Source: Centropus unirufus (Eukaryota; Chordata; Aves; Cuculiformes; Centropidae). From it: 64,000 nucleotides of DNA. The position numbers and the translations under genes were made by a program. Within the stretch, counting starts at the first letter, position 1, and each line of letters starts with the position of its first letter. The stretch spans positions 2,354,794-2,418,793 of the forward strand of contig VYZI01000043.1 of NCBI GenBank assembly GCA_013397695.1, written 5' to 3'. This document shows, in pieces, positions 1-13,111 of the stretch. Under the pieces are notes generated by a model. That model saw only the letters and a list, made by a program, of their open reading frames with translations. It was not told the DNA's origin and searched no databases.

Positions 1-3000
1 TTAGTGTTTCTCACAGAATGCCTTTTTGTGAAAGAAGGTGAAATCCAGACTTGGTGATTTGGGAAAATGTCTCCTCTCACCTGACCAGGGACAGCAGTCA
101 TCACGTTTCAGTGCTCAGGATGTAAGTAATTCTTGGGACAGTAAGTTGCTTGAAGTTTGGGCTAATCCCAAGCCTCTCTGCAAGGGCAGGTGTTTGAGAA
201 GTGGAAAATTACTAAAGGCAGAAAAAAAAAAAAGCCAGACATCTTGTGAGATGAGTCTTTCAAGAAATCTGTCAAAACAGGGAGAGGGTAATCACACTAG
301 AGGGGGGCAACAGCTGTAATTTGCGTATTACAACACTGAAAGGAGAAGTGAATATATAAAGCCCCACAGCCATGATATCTCTGATACAATTATTTTATTA
401 ATATTTGTGACACTTGTAATGTCTCTCTCTTTAAGTTCAAATTCTGCTGATTTTGCAGCTGCTTATAAGTGTGTATGCATGGGTTATTATTTTTTTAAAA
501 TCCATCTAGTTACTAGACCGCTTGCATCCAGCTAAGCCCTGGGAACAGCAAAGAGCTAGCCCATGAGATCTGAGAGCAGGCTTGAATTTCCAGAAAGTGA
601 TTGGATCCATAATTAGTGCATTTTTGCACATTTAAATGCATGATTCTGGAATGCACTTTGCTGTTTCCTCCCCTCCAGGGCTTGGGTGAGTGTTCCGAAA
701 CTTCTTTTGCTGAGCTAAAGTTGAGAAACCTCTTCAAGGTCTGCTGAAGGTCAGAGCAGAGAAATTTTTCTTTCTCAGTGTTCTGGTCAGGCAGCAAGCA
801 CCATGCTCTGGCTGAGAACACCTGGGTGGAGCCAGTGCCAAGAACCTGGTGGCATTTCAAATCCCTCGCAGCAGTTAGGTGTTAGATGCAAAAGATCAGT
901 GCTGCTCCAATAGAAGTCAGAGAAATAACCTGAGCTTAAAGTTCAACACATACACAGAGATTTCCTTCATTTTGAGTTAACTTGTTTCTTTCAAAGCAAG
1001 TTGAAAGCAGCATCCAAATAGGAAAAAGTTACAAACTGAACATTTGAATAGTAATAATTTAATTTTACTTCCCATTTTGTTTAGGCTATTCTATGTGTTT
1101 TTGTTTTCCTGCAGAATCGAGTTAAGCTGTTTTTCTTTTTTATTATTATTTTATTTAATGTTAATTTTACCCTAACTAACAGACTGAAGTCAGGATCAGG
1201 GGCCAGCTGGGCTACATGCCTTTCTCTCTATTCTAAAACTCTAAATTCTGCAGCTTTCTTTGATGCAGGACATTTATATTCTACCTTTTTTCCTGGAAGA
1301 GAATCTTTCACAGAGTATAGGCTTTGGATATGTATTTTCTGCTCTAGCTATTCGTTAGATACACAACATTTGGAGTTCCAGTTGTGCTGAGGAATATAAG
1401 CAAATCTTTTGGCCCAATGGGTGCTAAGCCCTGGAATTTCATAGCTTTATACATATGAATCAGAATTAAGGCACAGGATCAACATAAAATTTAGGTCATA
1501 AGGAGAAACATCACTTACAGATCCCACTGGGGAGGTGACTCCATTGCTTGCACTATTGCTTTCTTTACTTTTTTGCTCATTGGGAGAGGAGTGTGAGGTG
1601 AGCAGACCACAACAGAGCAGGGACGGAATTTCTGAATAGCTCTTGTGGAGGTGACACAAGCCATGAACAGGCTTTTCTGCACCCTTTTACAATAACCAGG
1701 GCACATCTGGAAAAATGCTTGGCATATGATGGCCTTAGTATTTGATAATAAGGCAAATGTGATCAACCGCACTGTTAAGGTCATACTCAGAATGACTTGT
1801 CAGAGTTAAGAGAACAAGCAGTACTTATGAAAGCAGACAGGAATGGATTTTCTCACAAATATGATTTGTATTGTATAACAGCTAAGACATTGAAGGCCAA
1901 AAGGGTTTGGGAAAATGTGTTTTCTTCAGCCTGACACTACTCAGCTTCCCAGCAGGCCATGTTCACTTTTGGGCATACAGCTCAAGTATATTCAGTGGAT
2001 GATCAACTGTGTCTGTAACTTCAGCCAGGGAAGCTTTACTTATGAAGAAATGATGGGTTTGGAAAGGAGTTTCATCAGTCATAATTCCCCAGGAAGAATG
2101 TTCGTGGTAGGGAATACCAAGTCAATGTTTCCTCCTCAAGGACTTTCAGCTGTCAACCAGGAATACAGTGAATGCAGTGATGAGAATTAGATTAGAAAAA
2201 GATCAATGGGGATGACAATAAATGAAAGTAACACAGACATTATTGAGCAGATTAGGAGAGAGAAATTAAATGGGACAGTATAATCTTCAATGCCAGCTAG
2301 AAACACTAATGTTAGGGAAAGTTTAGAAGACTGCAAGTTGGAAAGGGCTCTGAAGAAGAGGCAGTAACAGTTTGTCTGCGACATGGGGAAAATTCTGCTG
2401 GTGACAGAAAGCTCTTAGCTCGCAGAAAGGGTAAAAAGGATGATGATACTTCAGGAACACATGCAATTCAGTGCAGGCCACAGGGAGGAAATGGTGGGGA
2501 GGTGACCTAAGGATTGGAATGTGGAACAGGCAACAGTCTTTGTTGCTTGTTACAGGGGAAAGGAAACCTCAAATGCACACTACCATCACCAAGCCATTGG
2601 TAGAATAGTTTCTTCTAGGAAAACAATTTGCCTAACCTTCTTTTAGTATGTGTTGGTTTTCCCTGTGAAGGTTTGCATCCCTTCCAGAGACCACTCTTTG
2701 GTTTAAACTTGATTTTTTGTTATTATAGCTGCCTGTATTTTACTACCTGTACAAATAACCAGTGATGATCAAGTCTGGCAAGATTTTGGAGTGAGGCATA
2801 TCTGGTAGCAATGAGATCCATGGGCTGACTGAACTCAGCATGAAAAGAAGCTTTCCTTTTATCAGTCTTGAGTTTGTCTAGATCCTCTTACATGTCTTTG
2901 AAAGGTTCACCCCAAGGCGATATAATTGTGTTTGATCACATACAGGCTATGAGTCAGTGATTGATATGAATAAAGAACTTAGAGTTTCTTGTCTTGGTTC

Positions 3001-3325
3001 CTTGTCTTCTTCCCTGTGGAATCAGAAATCACTTTTATAAATATATTGGTCCATCTGTGCTTCTGGCTATCCATTTTAAGTGTATGTTCCAAAAAAGAAA
3101 TAGTAGCACTTTATAAGTGCAAATAAAAACACATTAAAAGAACTGAGCTAGGGTTTTTTTTCTTCCTCATAAAGTACATGTGGATCCCATCCAAAGGAGC
3201 TACTGTGAGCCATGTAACTTGTAATTAATTCTGCTATAACTGTCAGAACACTTACTTTGCAGGTCTAAGCTGACCCACTAAAATTAGTCCTCTTTTAACA
3301 ATTCCTTTTATAATTTGTTTTTCAG
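1..3325. other. Unique noncoding sequence
   Basis: AT-rich single-copy-looking sequence. Open frames of up to 115 codons occur on both strands but overlap one another and lack convincing splice context, so none is called a gene. A weak minus-strand exon candidate (1519-1575) is listed separately. No repeat family was recognised. Confidence 0.6.
1519..1575 (-). other. Weak candidate 57-nt exon
   Basis: Read on the minus strand, a pyrimidine-rich stretch ends in an AG at 1576-1577. A 57-nt segment open in at least two frames follows, ending at a strong-looking donor (GTAAGTGAT, GT at 1517-1518). One frame reads as a Ser/Asn-rich peptide, QKSKESNSASNGVTSPVGS. Length is divisible by three. The acceptor is imperfect (NAG is GAG), the protein is not recognised, and such combinations arise by chance in tens of kilobases. 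It is retained only as a candidate. Confidence 0.12.
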
Positions 3326-3365
3326 CAGAAGCGGCGGCTTGACCTCCTGACAATAACCAGCCCTG
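3326..3365 (+). CDS. Candidate 40-nt coding exon, gene unknown
   Basis: A T-rich tract ends in TTTTTCAG at 3325. It is followed by a 40-nt segment much richer in GC than its surroundings, including two adjacent CpGs (GCGGCGG), and then a strong donor, CTG/GTAAGTGAG, with GT at 3366-3367. Only one of the three frames is open. It reads QKRRLDLLTITSP plus one base of the next codon, and the other two frames hit TGA. A second AG three bases in (3327-3328) gives a NAGNAG alternative acceptor that would drop the Gln. I do not recognise the peptide, so no gene is named. It could be an internal coding exon of a long-intron gene whose neighbouring exons mostly lie outside the window, a UTR exon, or a conserved element that imitates an exon. 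Confidence 0.4.
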
Positions 3366-6003
3366 GTAAGTGAGCTCCTCTGCATGGCTCTCTTCTCTCT
3401 TCTTAAAGAGATGGTTGTCTAAATGTGTTTTTTCCCTGTCTCTGACATGTAAAATGAAAAACTCTGTTCCCCAGAAAATCTTTCACGTAATAACAAGTGA
3501 CAGCTATATTGTGCTTGGCAAAGCCCCGGGCAGTTATCCATTCACAAAGTTGCCTCTTCAGACCTTTACTCTATGAATTTGAGTGCTGATATTTCTTTAA
3601 GCCTCCTGGGGTTACAGTTAGCAGTATGTCTGCAGGGCAGATGCCCTCAAATTTGCAATGTGTGTTCAAGTATCACAGAAGTGCATGTTTGACTCTCCTT
3701 GGTGACAAATGTGAGCAGTTTAGGGACTAAGAAGATGGTGGCCCACTGTGCTTGTGGTGGAAGACAGGAGGTCCAGGGTTAGGCCTGAAGAACCCCAAAG
3801 TGGGTAAGAAGATATTTAGGTAGAAATAAAATGGTCTAAATGATCAGCTTCATAATGACTTCTGTCATTTGCCTATTGAGGAGATAATCTGAAATGTGTT
3901 ATACTAGGAAAGCACTGGCTTTCTGGTGTAGTGAGTTTCAAAGTTGTCAGCACTGTGATTGAAATGCAGGTTGTTTAAATAGTGCTTTCTGATCTCAGCT
4001 CTTAAGGGTGGATGGCTTTTAATTTATTCCTATTTTCTGGCTTGGTTTCTTTCCATTAGCTGGTGCAGGTTTGTTGCGCATGAGATTCAGATGTTCACCA
4101 GGCTTGAATGGTGCATACCTTTTGGTTAACGTTTTCAATTTTACAGTTGTATGTATGTATTAAGCTTTCAGTTTAGCTTTAACTTAGACTAATAAATTCT
4201 GGCTTTAACAGGGAATAACGTGTTAGGGCAATTAACAGGTGCTATGGGAAGTGAACAAAATGTGACACACATTTACTTGGTTAACAATTTTGCATCAATA
4301 ATTGTTCAGACAATCTACTAAGTGTAGATATCATCTATGACATGGTTTCTCCTCCGCTAACCTTGTTAAAATAATAAGAATTAAAATAAGGAGAATGAAT
4401 ACTTTGTTGGGGCAGATGTTTGAGGCTATTGGCAATTGCATCACATTTTTGCATGTTCACTTTTTATGCAGTTTGCAATTATGTTAATGTATGCTCAGGG
4501 CACTTGCTGATAAAAGCAACAATACTGTGTGATACAGCCATTGTCACTATTCTGACTGTAACTTCAAGGGCAAACATGGAACAATTTTCATTTATTGTAT
4601 CTTCAGCATTCTACATTTCTAGAGGAAAAAGATCTCTGAAGGTCTTAATCTTAATAAACACTCAGATCTTGGATAAGGGCACCAAAGTCCATAGAAATGT
4701 TTTATAATAGGAGAAAAACAGGGTTGGGGACCAGAATAACTTAATATAAGACTTTTCTGTAAAACAAATTTATGATACTTTCCTCAATTTCCGATACAAT
4801 ATTCACTGGAACAGTGAAAGCATTGATTAAGCTGAATTTGTGCATAGATAGGATTACACTATGTAACTCTTGCTTCAGATCTCTGAGTTTAATGCAGCAA
4901 TCTACTAAATCAACATAGCAATTAGTTGGAAGTATCAAAATAGCTACATACTAAACCAGCCTTCAGAAATGGCATAGGTAGACATACTGCTCTAGCGGAG
5001 AGGGGGAAGCTTTTGATACCATGCATTTTTTTCTGAAATACAAGGTTTACCCTTTGATAGTTAGAAATCTACAATAATTGGTTACATAGGAAAAAAAATT
5101 AGCATTGTGTCACGATTATATAATGGCATATCTGCAGTTTTAATTTCAGTAAAGGTATTTTCAAATGAAGCCTGATGTTGGATCAAGTTAAACTTACCTA
5201 AGAGCCTAAAGCTGAGATTTTCCAAAATGTTGAAAGAGTTATGCACTTAATTCCTAGTAGGACTGGAAAATGTCAACCTGTGGATTAAAGGGTCTAGTGT
5301 GGGCCTTACAAATACAAAAATAAAATAAAGTAAATCATAATTTTGAGACTTTTTTCTATCTTCGGAGACTGCAGCTTTTAAATATTTCACTCTTTGTGTC
5401 CTAGCTCTAAGATCTGACATTAACTGACTGCTTTTACAAAGTTCTGGTATCGTTTATGATGGCTGAGGTCAGCCATAACTACGGTAGTTCCTTAATTTAC
5501 TGATTCAAATTAGGGAGTGGGCTATTTGTTTGCAGCTGTTAATCCTCTAGGACTTGTTCCCATTCTCCACCTTGCCGCAGGCAGGCAGCCTTCATTTGAG
5601 GTCACTCAGCCTTATTTATAGTATGCAAGTCCTCTGTGTCTCACAAACAGTATCAGCCACCAAAGCCTTATTGCTTAATTATAAGAATAGAAAAAGGACT
5701 TCAAAACCAAAGGTGACCTCTGTGATTTGCTTTTCTGTCATGATGAATATCGTCTTTCTTTTCTGTATGTGTGAGATCCCCAAACCAGTTTTCGTACGTT
5801 TAGCCAAGAATTAGTTGGTGATCCCTTGCAGGTATTGCAACAGATCTTTTCCATGTGCTGCTAAAAATAATTCCAAAAATTGATCAGCCAATTAATGAGA
5901 TTAATTATAAGGTAAAATAATGTTGTTAATGTCAGTTCAGGGATGTTGAAACACAAGTGCCAAAACATTGAGAAAGAGTTTGTGTTATTGCAGAAACCAT
6001 AGC
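3366..6003. other. Unique noncoding sequence, possibly intronic
   Basis: AT-rich sequence downstream of the 40-nt candidate exon, with no recognisable exon, RNA gene or repeat. Short open frames (68-95 codons) are unsupported. If the exon at 3326-3365 is real, this is intron. Confidence 0.55.
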
Positions 6004-6058
6004 ATTACCTCAAGGTAATCATGTTGTTCCCCATGGCCATGGCTGTTGCATGATTACC
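6004..6058. repeat. Nested palindrome / inverted-repeat cluster
   Basis: Arms GGTAATCATG (6014-6023) and CATGATTACC (6049-6058) are perfect 10-bp inverted repeats. Centred between them is the perfect 12-bp palindrome CCATGGCCATGG (6031-6042), with spacers of 7 and 6 bp. Just upstream, ATTACC (6004-6009) is also complementary to GGTAAT (6014-6019) across a 4-nt loop, giving two alternative hairpins. The symmetry is seen directly in the sequence. Function is unknown: dimeric factor binding and cruciform or RNA hairpin formation are possibilities only. Confidence 0.6.
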
Positions 6059-8677
6059 CAGGATTTCACCGATGAGCAGAAAGCAGGTGGAAAGCAGTTC
6101 TGTGCCAAGAACCCCCTCTGTGCGCACATTATGCCAGGCTCAGGCCGTGAGGGTCACGTACCGCTGCCCCTTGTCTAATTCCAGATGACTTCTAAACACT
6201 AAGCAGTGCCCATACAGCTCTTCAAAACCCAACTGAACAGGTCCTTGACTTAAAAGCACATTTGTATGTTAAACTGGAGATACATAGATTGTTAATCTGT
6301 AACTTGGACTGAGTACACTCGGGGAAAAAAAATAGGAAAAAAAAGGGAAAATTTAAAAATGCAAAGGGTGAGACTGCAGCTCCAGCTACAGATTTTGCAT
6401 GCAACATACAGAGCTGACCTGTTTCAGTGCCTCGAAGAAAGCAGCTACAGAAAGCTCCTTGATGTGCCCCAAACTGGAGGAAGTCTTTGCTTTGCTGTGT
6501 TTCTCCAGGAACAGCCAGACACAAATGATGCATAAGCTGGGAGAGAGCCAGACTCCCTCATGCTCAAATATATTCCTTTGAAGTAACTGACACCCATGCA
6601 AATTGTGGAGGGGGAGATCACTGCTCTGCCTTACTGCTGGGTAGCTGGAGGAATGTTAAGTTAAATTTATCAATGCTCTTGCCACACTCCTTTCTTCTCG
6701 CCCCTTGACATGTGAGTTACAATTAGACTGTAACGCGCTGTACAGTTCAGGGTGCTGGAGTCAGAGCTGATGTGCGCAGTGGGGTGGGGGAAAGATGTTA
6801 AAAATTCATTAGTAGCTGGCAGAGACATGCTGGCAGGGAGTGGGGCATAATGAGGTTTAAGTTTTGGTAATTTAAATTGTCTTTAACTTAATTTTACCTC
6901 TGAATTTGATCAAAAACATTTCCACAGTGCTTCTTGTTGACTTTGGGTTTTAGGACCACATCTTCATGTGGTATAATTTGGCCTTGCTGCATAAAGGACC
7001 TATGGGTCTGCCCTAAACTTCTCCATGATCATGTTCCAGAAATGTTCTGAACATGCACATACACCATATCACATTTCGTGGAAACAACTCAATAGTTGCC
7101 AATAAAATATCCCTGTTTCCATAGCTTTTCCATGGAGACAAAGCTTTTTGCACCTCCTGTGTTTATGATAATAATACAGCTTTCCAATTTCTCTTCTGTG
7201 TAAGGTAAGTTTGTTTCCCACTGAAGTATTTTTTAATTATTGATACCATAAATGGAAGTGTGTTGGAAACTATTGGCTTTGAAAATAGCTAAGATGTGAT
7301 GTTATCCAAGAAGCATCAAGAAAATTCTTTTGAAATTCTCTTTGATTCAGCGATCCTCAGGGCTTTATCATTTTCTACCAGCCTCACTACTGCCAATTTA
7401 AAATAACATTCTCTTGAAATCAGTGCAATGTCAGGAGAAATTCATCAGCACTGTAGGTGCATGTTTCCCAGATGTATATAAACCTACTACATTTGGCAGC
7501 AGTAAATTGATTGCATTTAAAAAACCTAGGGTAGTTTAACATTTCATAGTGCCCAGCTTGGCTACAGCATGGAATATAAAGTATTTCAAGTTTCTTTTGG
7601 CTATGTTTTCGGTGAAATAAAGTAACAGCTGACTGCACAATTTCTTCCTTTTGATTTACTAATTTTCCTCTGACCACATCAGAGGTTTACATGCAGCAAC
7701 TAACATATTCCTAATCTCTTTGGTGCAGCATTGAGATTTGATCAGAAATGTTAATGTCTTCGTGTGTACTTTCCGCTAATATTCAAGATCTCACACTTTT
7801 AAATGGGGAAAAAAGGTTGATTTTGAAAGTATTTATCAGACTCATCTATGTGGTGAAATATTCTTCCCCTTTTAATATCTTCAGTGCTGCATGCTCTAAA
7901 AATGTCTCCATTTCATTAATTTGTGATTCGCTGCTACACTGAATCCTTTAAGGTGGCTTTAGTTTCTGCCATACATATTTTACTGCTTAAATTATAGATA
8001 TAGGACTGTTGCCTAGTTAATTTCCTCTGGTTAGGAAAATATATTTTTACTCTCCTGGCATTGCATAAAGTAATACCTGGGATATGCTATATTTTTTAGC
8101 TGATTAAGTTTTGCATTTCTTCATATTACTGCTTATGAGACCTCAAGTAAAACTACATAAAGGAAGGAGAAGTTTTATAGTATATTTGAAAGTTTCATTT
8201 AACTATAAATTCCACCACTAAGCCCCCTTACATGACTTTTCCATTACCTTCCTGGATAGTCTGGCTATCTACTTCTTTCTAATTGAAGCATGAAAATAAT
8301 ATGAACTCGAAGTCATGAAGCTGTAAGACAGGTATTAGTAAAAATGATGCAGAGTAATAAAATGTGGCACAAAGTTGTTTGCTGCTAAAACTCAGGTACT
8401 ATTTTTGCTTGTCCTTATTAATTAATAATACATTGATTTTGGTCTAAGTATGTGTCTAGGGATAGCATCTGAGTTTTTAAACAGCCTAATGTAATTACTG
8501 TTCATGTTTGTTACTGAAGCTTCACTTGCTGTTTTATTTCAAAAGGTGTCGGAGGAAAGAAATTACTTATCTTTCCAGTAATAATTGAACTTTTTAATGC
8601 TCAGTGATGAATAGGAGTGAAACCATTTCTCATATCACTAAGACACTGGTTGTTAATCACTCTTCTGTCAACGATCT
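6059..8677. other. Unique noncoding sequence with one enhancer-like patch
   Basis: No exon or repeat was recognised. About 6690-6900 has mixed GC and AT words (several CpGs, then TTAAATT- and TTAATTT-type sites) of the sort common in conserved regulatory elements. This is suggestive only. The rest is featureless AT-rich sequence. Confidence 0.45.
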
Positions 8678-8693
8678 GGGGGGGGGGGCGGGG
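8678..8693 (+). repeat. G11 homopolymer followed by CGGGG
   Basis: Eleven consecutive G residues (8678-8688), then CGGGG. It is one of only two long G runs in the window. It could form part of a G-quadruplex or be a length-variable tract. Run length in an assembly should be treated with caution. Confidence 0.8.
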
Positions 8694-11600
8694 CAGCACC
8701 TCATGGCTCAGCAAGGCAATAGACCTCAAAATGTTTGTTGAAACCCACAGTACAAGAAATTTTCTACCATAATATACATGCTGAAGTGGAATTCCTGTGC
8801 TGTCAGTATCAGCTGAACCCTAAAACTACAGGAAGAAATTTGTTCCAGATTTAGTGAAACTTTGGCAAGGTGATGGACTAACAGAGAGCAGAGACAAAAC
8901 ATGGACTTTTATTTTTTGTGCCATTAGGTTGGTTTCAGCTGTCCTAAGGGTAATTAAGAAGTTTGATGGTATCCAATACTTCATCTTCACTGTGTCTAAA
9001 GAGCTGTAAGAATTCCTATTTGCTGTGATAAGTAATATTGTTGCTTGTAATTACTTACTCATGTAGATCAGTACCTTCCTAATCCTAACATATTTCTCCA
9101 CGTACCAGAATAATGACTGCAGAGATGCTACATACTCATTGAATAGGGTTGCTGTTCCCTTTGTCTTTTCTCTGCACAAGAGAGTTCACTCATTTCTCAA
9201 GAGAATAAGTCTACCTGTCCCCTGACCTATCTCCATCTGTCTCCCCAAACACTATCTATATCCATTTCAAATACCACAGTTTTGAGATCTGTTGAAATGA
9301 TACATTATTTTTATCGGGTATTGTAACCAGATTTATTTTTTTCCATTTAGTTGCAAAATATTTACTTTTAGTAAGACTGTTTCAAACCTACCTTTGCATT
9401 TTGGATATGCGTAGAATAAGTGATATTTAGGAAGTCAAAATAAGACTACAGAGAAGATATCCTAATGGCTAATCCATTACTTTTGACGGAAAATATCAAG
9501 CTTTTGCACAATACCTTATTATTATTCTGGGTCACCATGATGTTTCCATGCACCTTGGCATGTCCCTTTAATTGGATCCTTACATAGGAAGGTCCGATGT
9601 AGTTGCATTGAAAGCTGACATTTCTAACTAACTGACCTTTTCAGGCCCAGTGATACTCCTATAATGATTATCTTCTAGCATTGTTTGGACACAATACCAC
9701 ATACTTCACAGCACATAAAGAATATATTCTTTGGGAACTATTCAAAATGCCCAATCTCAAGTTTGCAAAATGAGAAAATTGGGTGCAAACATTCATCAGA
9801 GTGTTATTGTGCAGGTATCGATTTGAATGCCCTTTCATTTCTCTGGGAAAAAGTGTTGTATTATAGAGCTCTAAATTAACTTCTGTTCTGTTTTTTTTCC
9901 CCCAGTAAGTATAAAAAGGTCAAATTCATTCATAAGGCTGAATAGATTTGCAGGATATAAGCAATAAGATAGCAATCAACCTTCAAATAACCTTTAAAGA
10001 GACAGTATCTTTTCTTATGAACAGTAATTGATCTGCTCATTAAGTCCCTGCATACTCTTTGGGGCTCACCTAGGCAAAAATGTATAAGACCTGTGACAAA
10101 AAGATATCAGCTAGAACAAAACAGGAATAAATCCCCACAAAGAAACAGAAATATTTTACAGGGAGGGGGTTGTGTGTGTAAAGTTGATGAAGGGCTTGAC
10201 GTTGTGATGTGAATTCCTTGATTTGACTGGTACAAGCCTGAGTGAAAAAGGCATGGAAAAGACCTTGAAGTGTGAATTTGGTGTTAGTGAGGATAATGAT
10301 AATACCATGTTCAGACATGCCCGAAACCTGAGTACATCTTCGGCTTCCCTTCTGAAGTTAGTGCCTGCAGTGGGAGGGTGATCATTGCAGTTTGCATCCA
10401 GACACTGCACATATAAGGGAACTTTTGCAACAGATCCTGCTACACATTTCATCTGTCTGGCCACATTTTACGGCAGTTCCTTCTTTAAGAAAAGCCAGAT
10501 TGCATGGCTTGCTTTGTACCATGAGGGCTTTTTGGATGTACAGGGGCTAATCATCTCTGCCAATGCAGAAAGAAAACCTGCACCTACCTTGTTGTCCTTG
10601 TTGTAGTCCTAATTCCCCTTCAGGCTGCTGTAACCTTCACACCGTCCTGGGCTGTACGTCTGCAGCTCCTCTTGTGTAAGCAAGAACAGTAAAAAGGCTG
10701 CTGGAATTTTTTTCAAGGAAGCACTGTTTAGCTAGAGACTTGCTTAAAGAACTGGGACTGTCAATTTAAGATACCAATCGGAAGATTAGTGTTCTGTGGC
10801 CACATTTCTTTTCTGCACTTAAGTCTATGTCATGTTTTTAGTATGATTTTATGAATTGCACGTAACAATGAGAACTACCTGTGCATAATTGATTACAAGG
10901 AGTGGTCTTGGTTTTTATCTTTGATCAGAATTTTCAGAAGCAGCAAGTATCCCAGGTGATAAAGCTTTTTATGCTGTAACTGTTTGCACATGTTTTTTTG
11001 GTTTATTTCACAGTGTGCAGTATGAGCATCTGGTTCATAAGGAAACAGTGAAAATGAATAATTCTGTGTATAGGTATTTTGTGCTCCTCTACTTTTTGTG
11101 TAAGCTTGAGGAAAACTTAAGATAATATCCTTTTTTTTCTTAAAAAAACCCCACCCATTCTTGAGTATCAGATATTTTAGAGAGAACAGAAAGCTTTATA
11201 TTGAAATTTTAATTTTCAAGGGCATCTGTATGGAAGCAGTCTCTTGACTTATGAGTATTTTTATTTTCTTTGTTTAATTCTCTGCTGACTGACCTGAACA
11301 AGATTTATTGAAAATCAGTGTATAAAAGATGTAGAAGACAACAGAGGATTATATTGACACTACAAAATGGAGTACAATGCAGAAATGCATGAGCTGGCAG
11401 AGACCTGAATAGCAGAGCTGTACGGTTTGCAACAGACTCACCAGTGTAGGTCCAGATGCTGACAAGCATGTTACCTGGGTGCTACACCTGAGATAAATAA
11501 GCCTCAACCCTTTTTTTACCATGGCTTTGGAGTGCTGTCATTCCAGTGCTGCTAAATTGCACCTGGACCTGAACCTTTGCTTGCGACATTTTATTTTCTT

Positions 11601-13111
11601 TAAAAAAAAAAAACCTACTTGGCAAATACAGCTAACTGTGCTTCATTTCTATTTTAATAGCATCCATGTATCCGAGTCCACAAGGATGTCATTTTACTGG
11701 ATGCACCCAGTGTGACACCAAGATGCTCCTGAATAGCTGCAAGCTTAAATAGATAAGGCAAGGGGCAGTGAGCAGGAAACAAGAAAAAATAATACCAAGA
11801 CCAAAAGATTATTTTAACAGAATTGCATTTTATTTTTGAGAAGCAGCCCATTGCTGTCTTTATCTTCCTCTAGACTCCTGTGCCTCTTTGCTGTTCCTTT
11901 CCCCCAGTCTCTGATGTCACATAAAATGGCAAAACTCTGATGATTATATAGCTACAATTGCTGAGACTGAGGAATAGGGGAGCTGGAACCACACGGAGGA
12001 CTATTCCCTAGCTCATTTGTTCCTAAGAATTGCCAGTGGGCTCATTTTTCTGATATGCAGAAAATTTCTGTTAAAGCAGCCAGCCAAGGTCACTGGGAAA
12101 CCCACAATAAAGGATAACCCAAAGCCTTTATTATTATTTTGAGCTTCTGCCTCAAAAGCACAAAAGAAATTTTAGGAGAGATTTGAATGAGGAAGGTATG
12201 ATGGGTTTGTGAATTCAGACTCTAAGTGCTGGATAAGCCATGATGGAGAAGCGACTTGTTCATCACACAGCTCAGTGCAGAATTGAGGGAGTTATCTGAG
12301 ATGCTGCTAAATGAGATAATGTGATTATTGTTAGGCAGTAGTATCGCTGCAGTGTCCTTAAAAAGCAGGTTAAAGGAAGGTGAAATACTGTTTTAACATC
12401 ACTATCTGCTTCTGATGTTGCAGCTAGCTGTGGTATCTGTACAAGGTGCTGCACTGGACCATGTAGATGCTGTGAACACTAGGACAGAGTGTGCTGGCAT
12501 AAAGGCACAGGAGGGGAGGGAACACAAGGCAACATGAGATAAGGTCTGCAGTGAGACTTGGATAGGTCAACATAAACCATAAAGTTATATTTTCTGGGCC
12601 ATGTGATTCAAAATGAAAATAAGTGTGTTTGAAATATCTAGGAGACAGAAAGGTATTATATTTTTTTTGATGTTTTTATTGTATTACCTGCCCTGTTACA
12701 CAGTGGCATCCATTGCTCTTATCCTCTAGGGGCTATCATAAAGAAGGAAGAATTACCTGTAGATACCCTGATTTTCCTATCCATCCCTTGGGTAGCCTCA
12801 GAGCATTGCTGAATTCTGCCATGCTGTTGCCATCCCCTGTGCTGAACCTCTGTGTCTGCCATTCCTCTGAGGGACTATGAGGGTATAGGGCTTGTGGCTA
12901 GATGTAAAAGGAATCCTCATCTAGTCACTTAGATTTGCTGCGGATTTGCTTTGGGATCTGATCCAGAGCACTTGCATTGCCTCTTACATGGATCAGACTC
13001 CTAATCATTATCAAAGATATGACAAACCTGACACCGAGAGCAATTTTCATGTTTGTGATCCTGAACTGAACCCCTCACTCCAGCAGAGGGGCTTGAATTT
13101 TATTGTTCAAG
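8694..13111. other. Unique noncoding sequence
   Basis: No coding exon is supported. Open frames around 10070-10606 overlap on both strands. A segment near 12251-12290 (ACTTGTTCATCACACAGCTC) weakly resembles the conserved part of MIR/CORE-SINEs in antisense, but too briefly to annotate as a repeat. Confidence 0.5.

Noticed and set aside
10588..10608. 21-nt minus-strand segment (DYNKDNK) between AG and GTAGGT
   Set aside because: Very short, repetitive (ACAAGGACAACAAG), and the acceptor has no pyrimidine tract.
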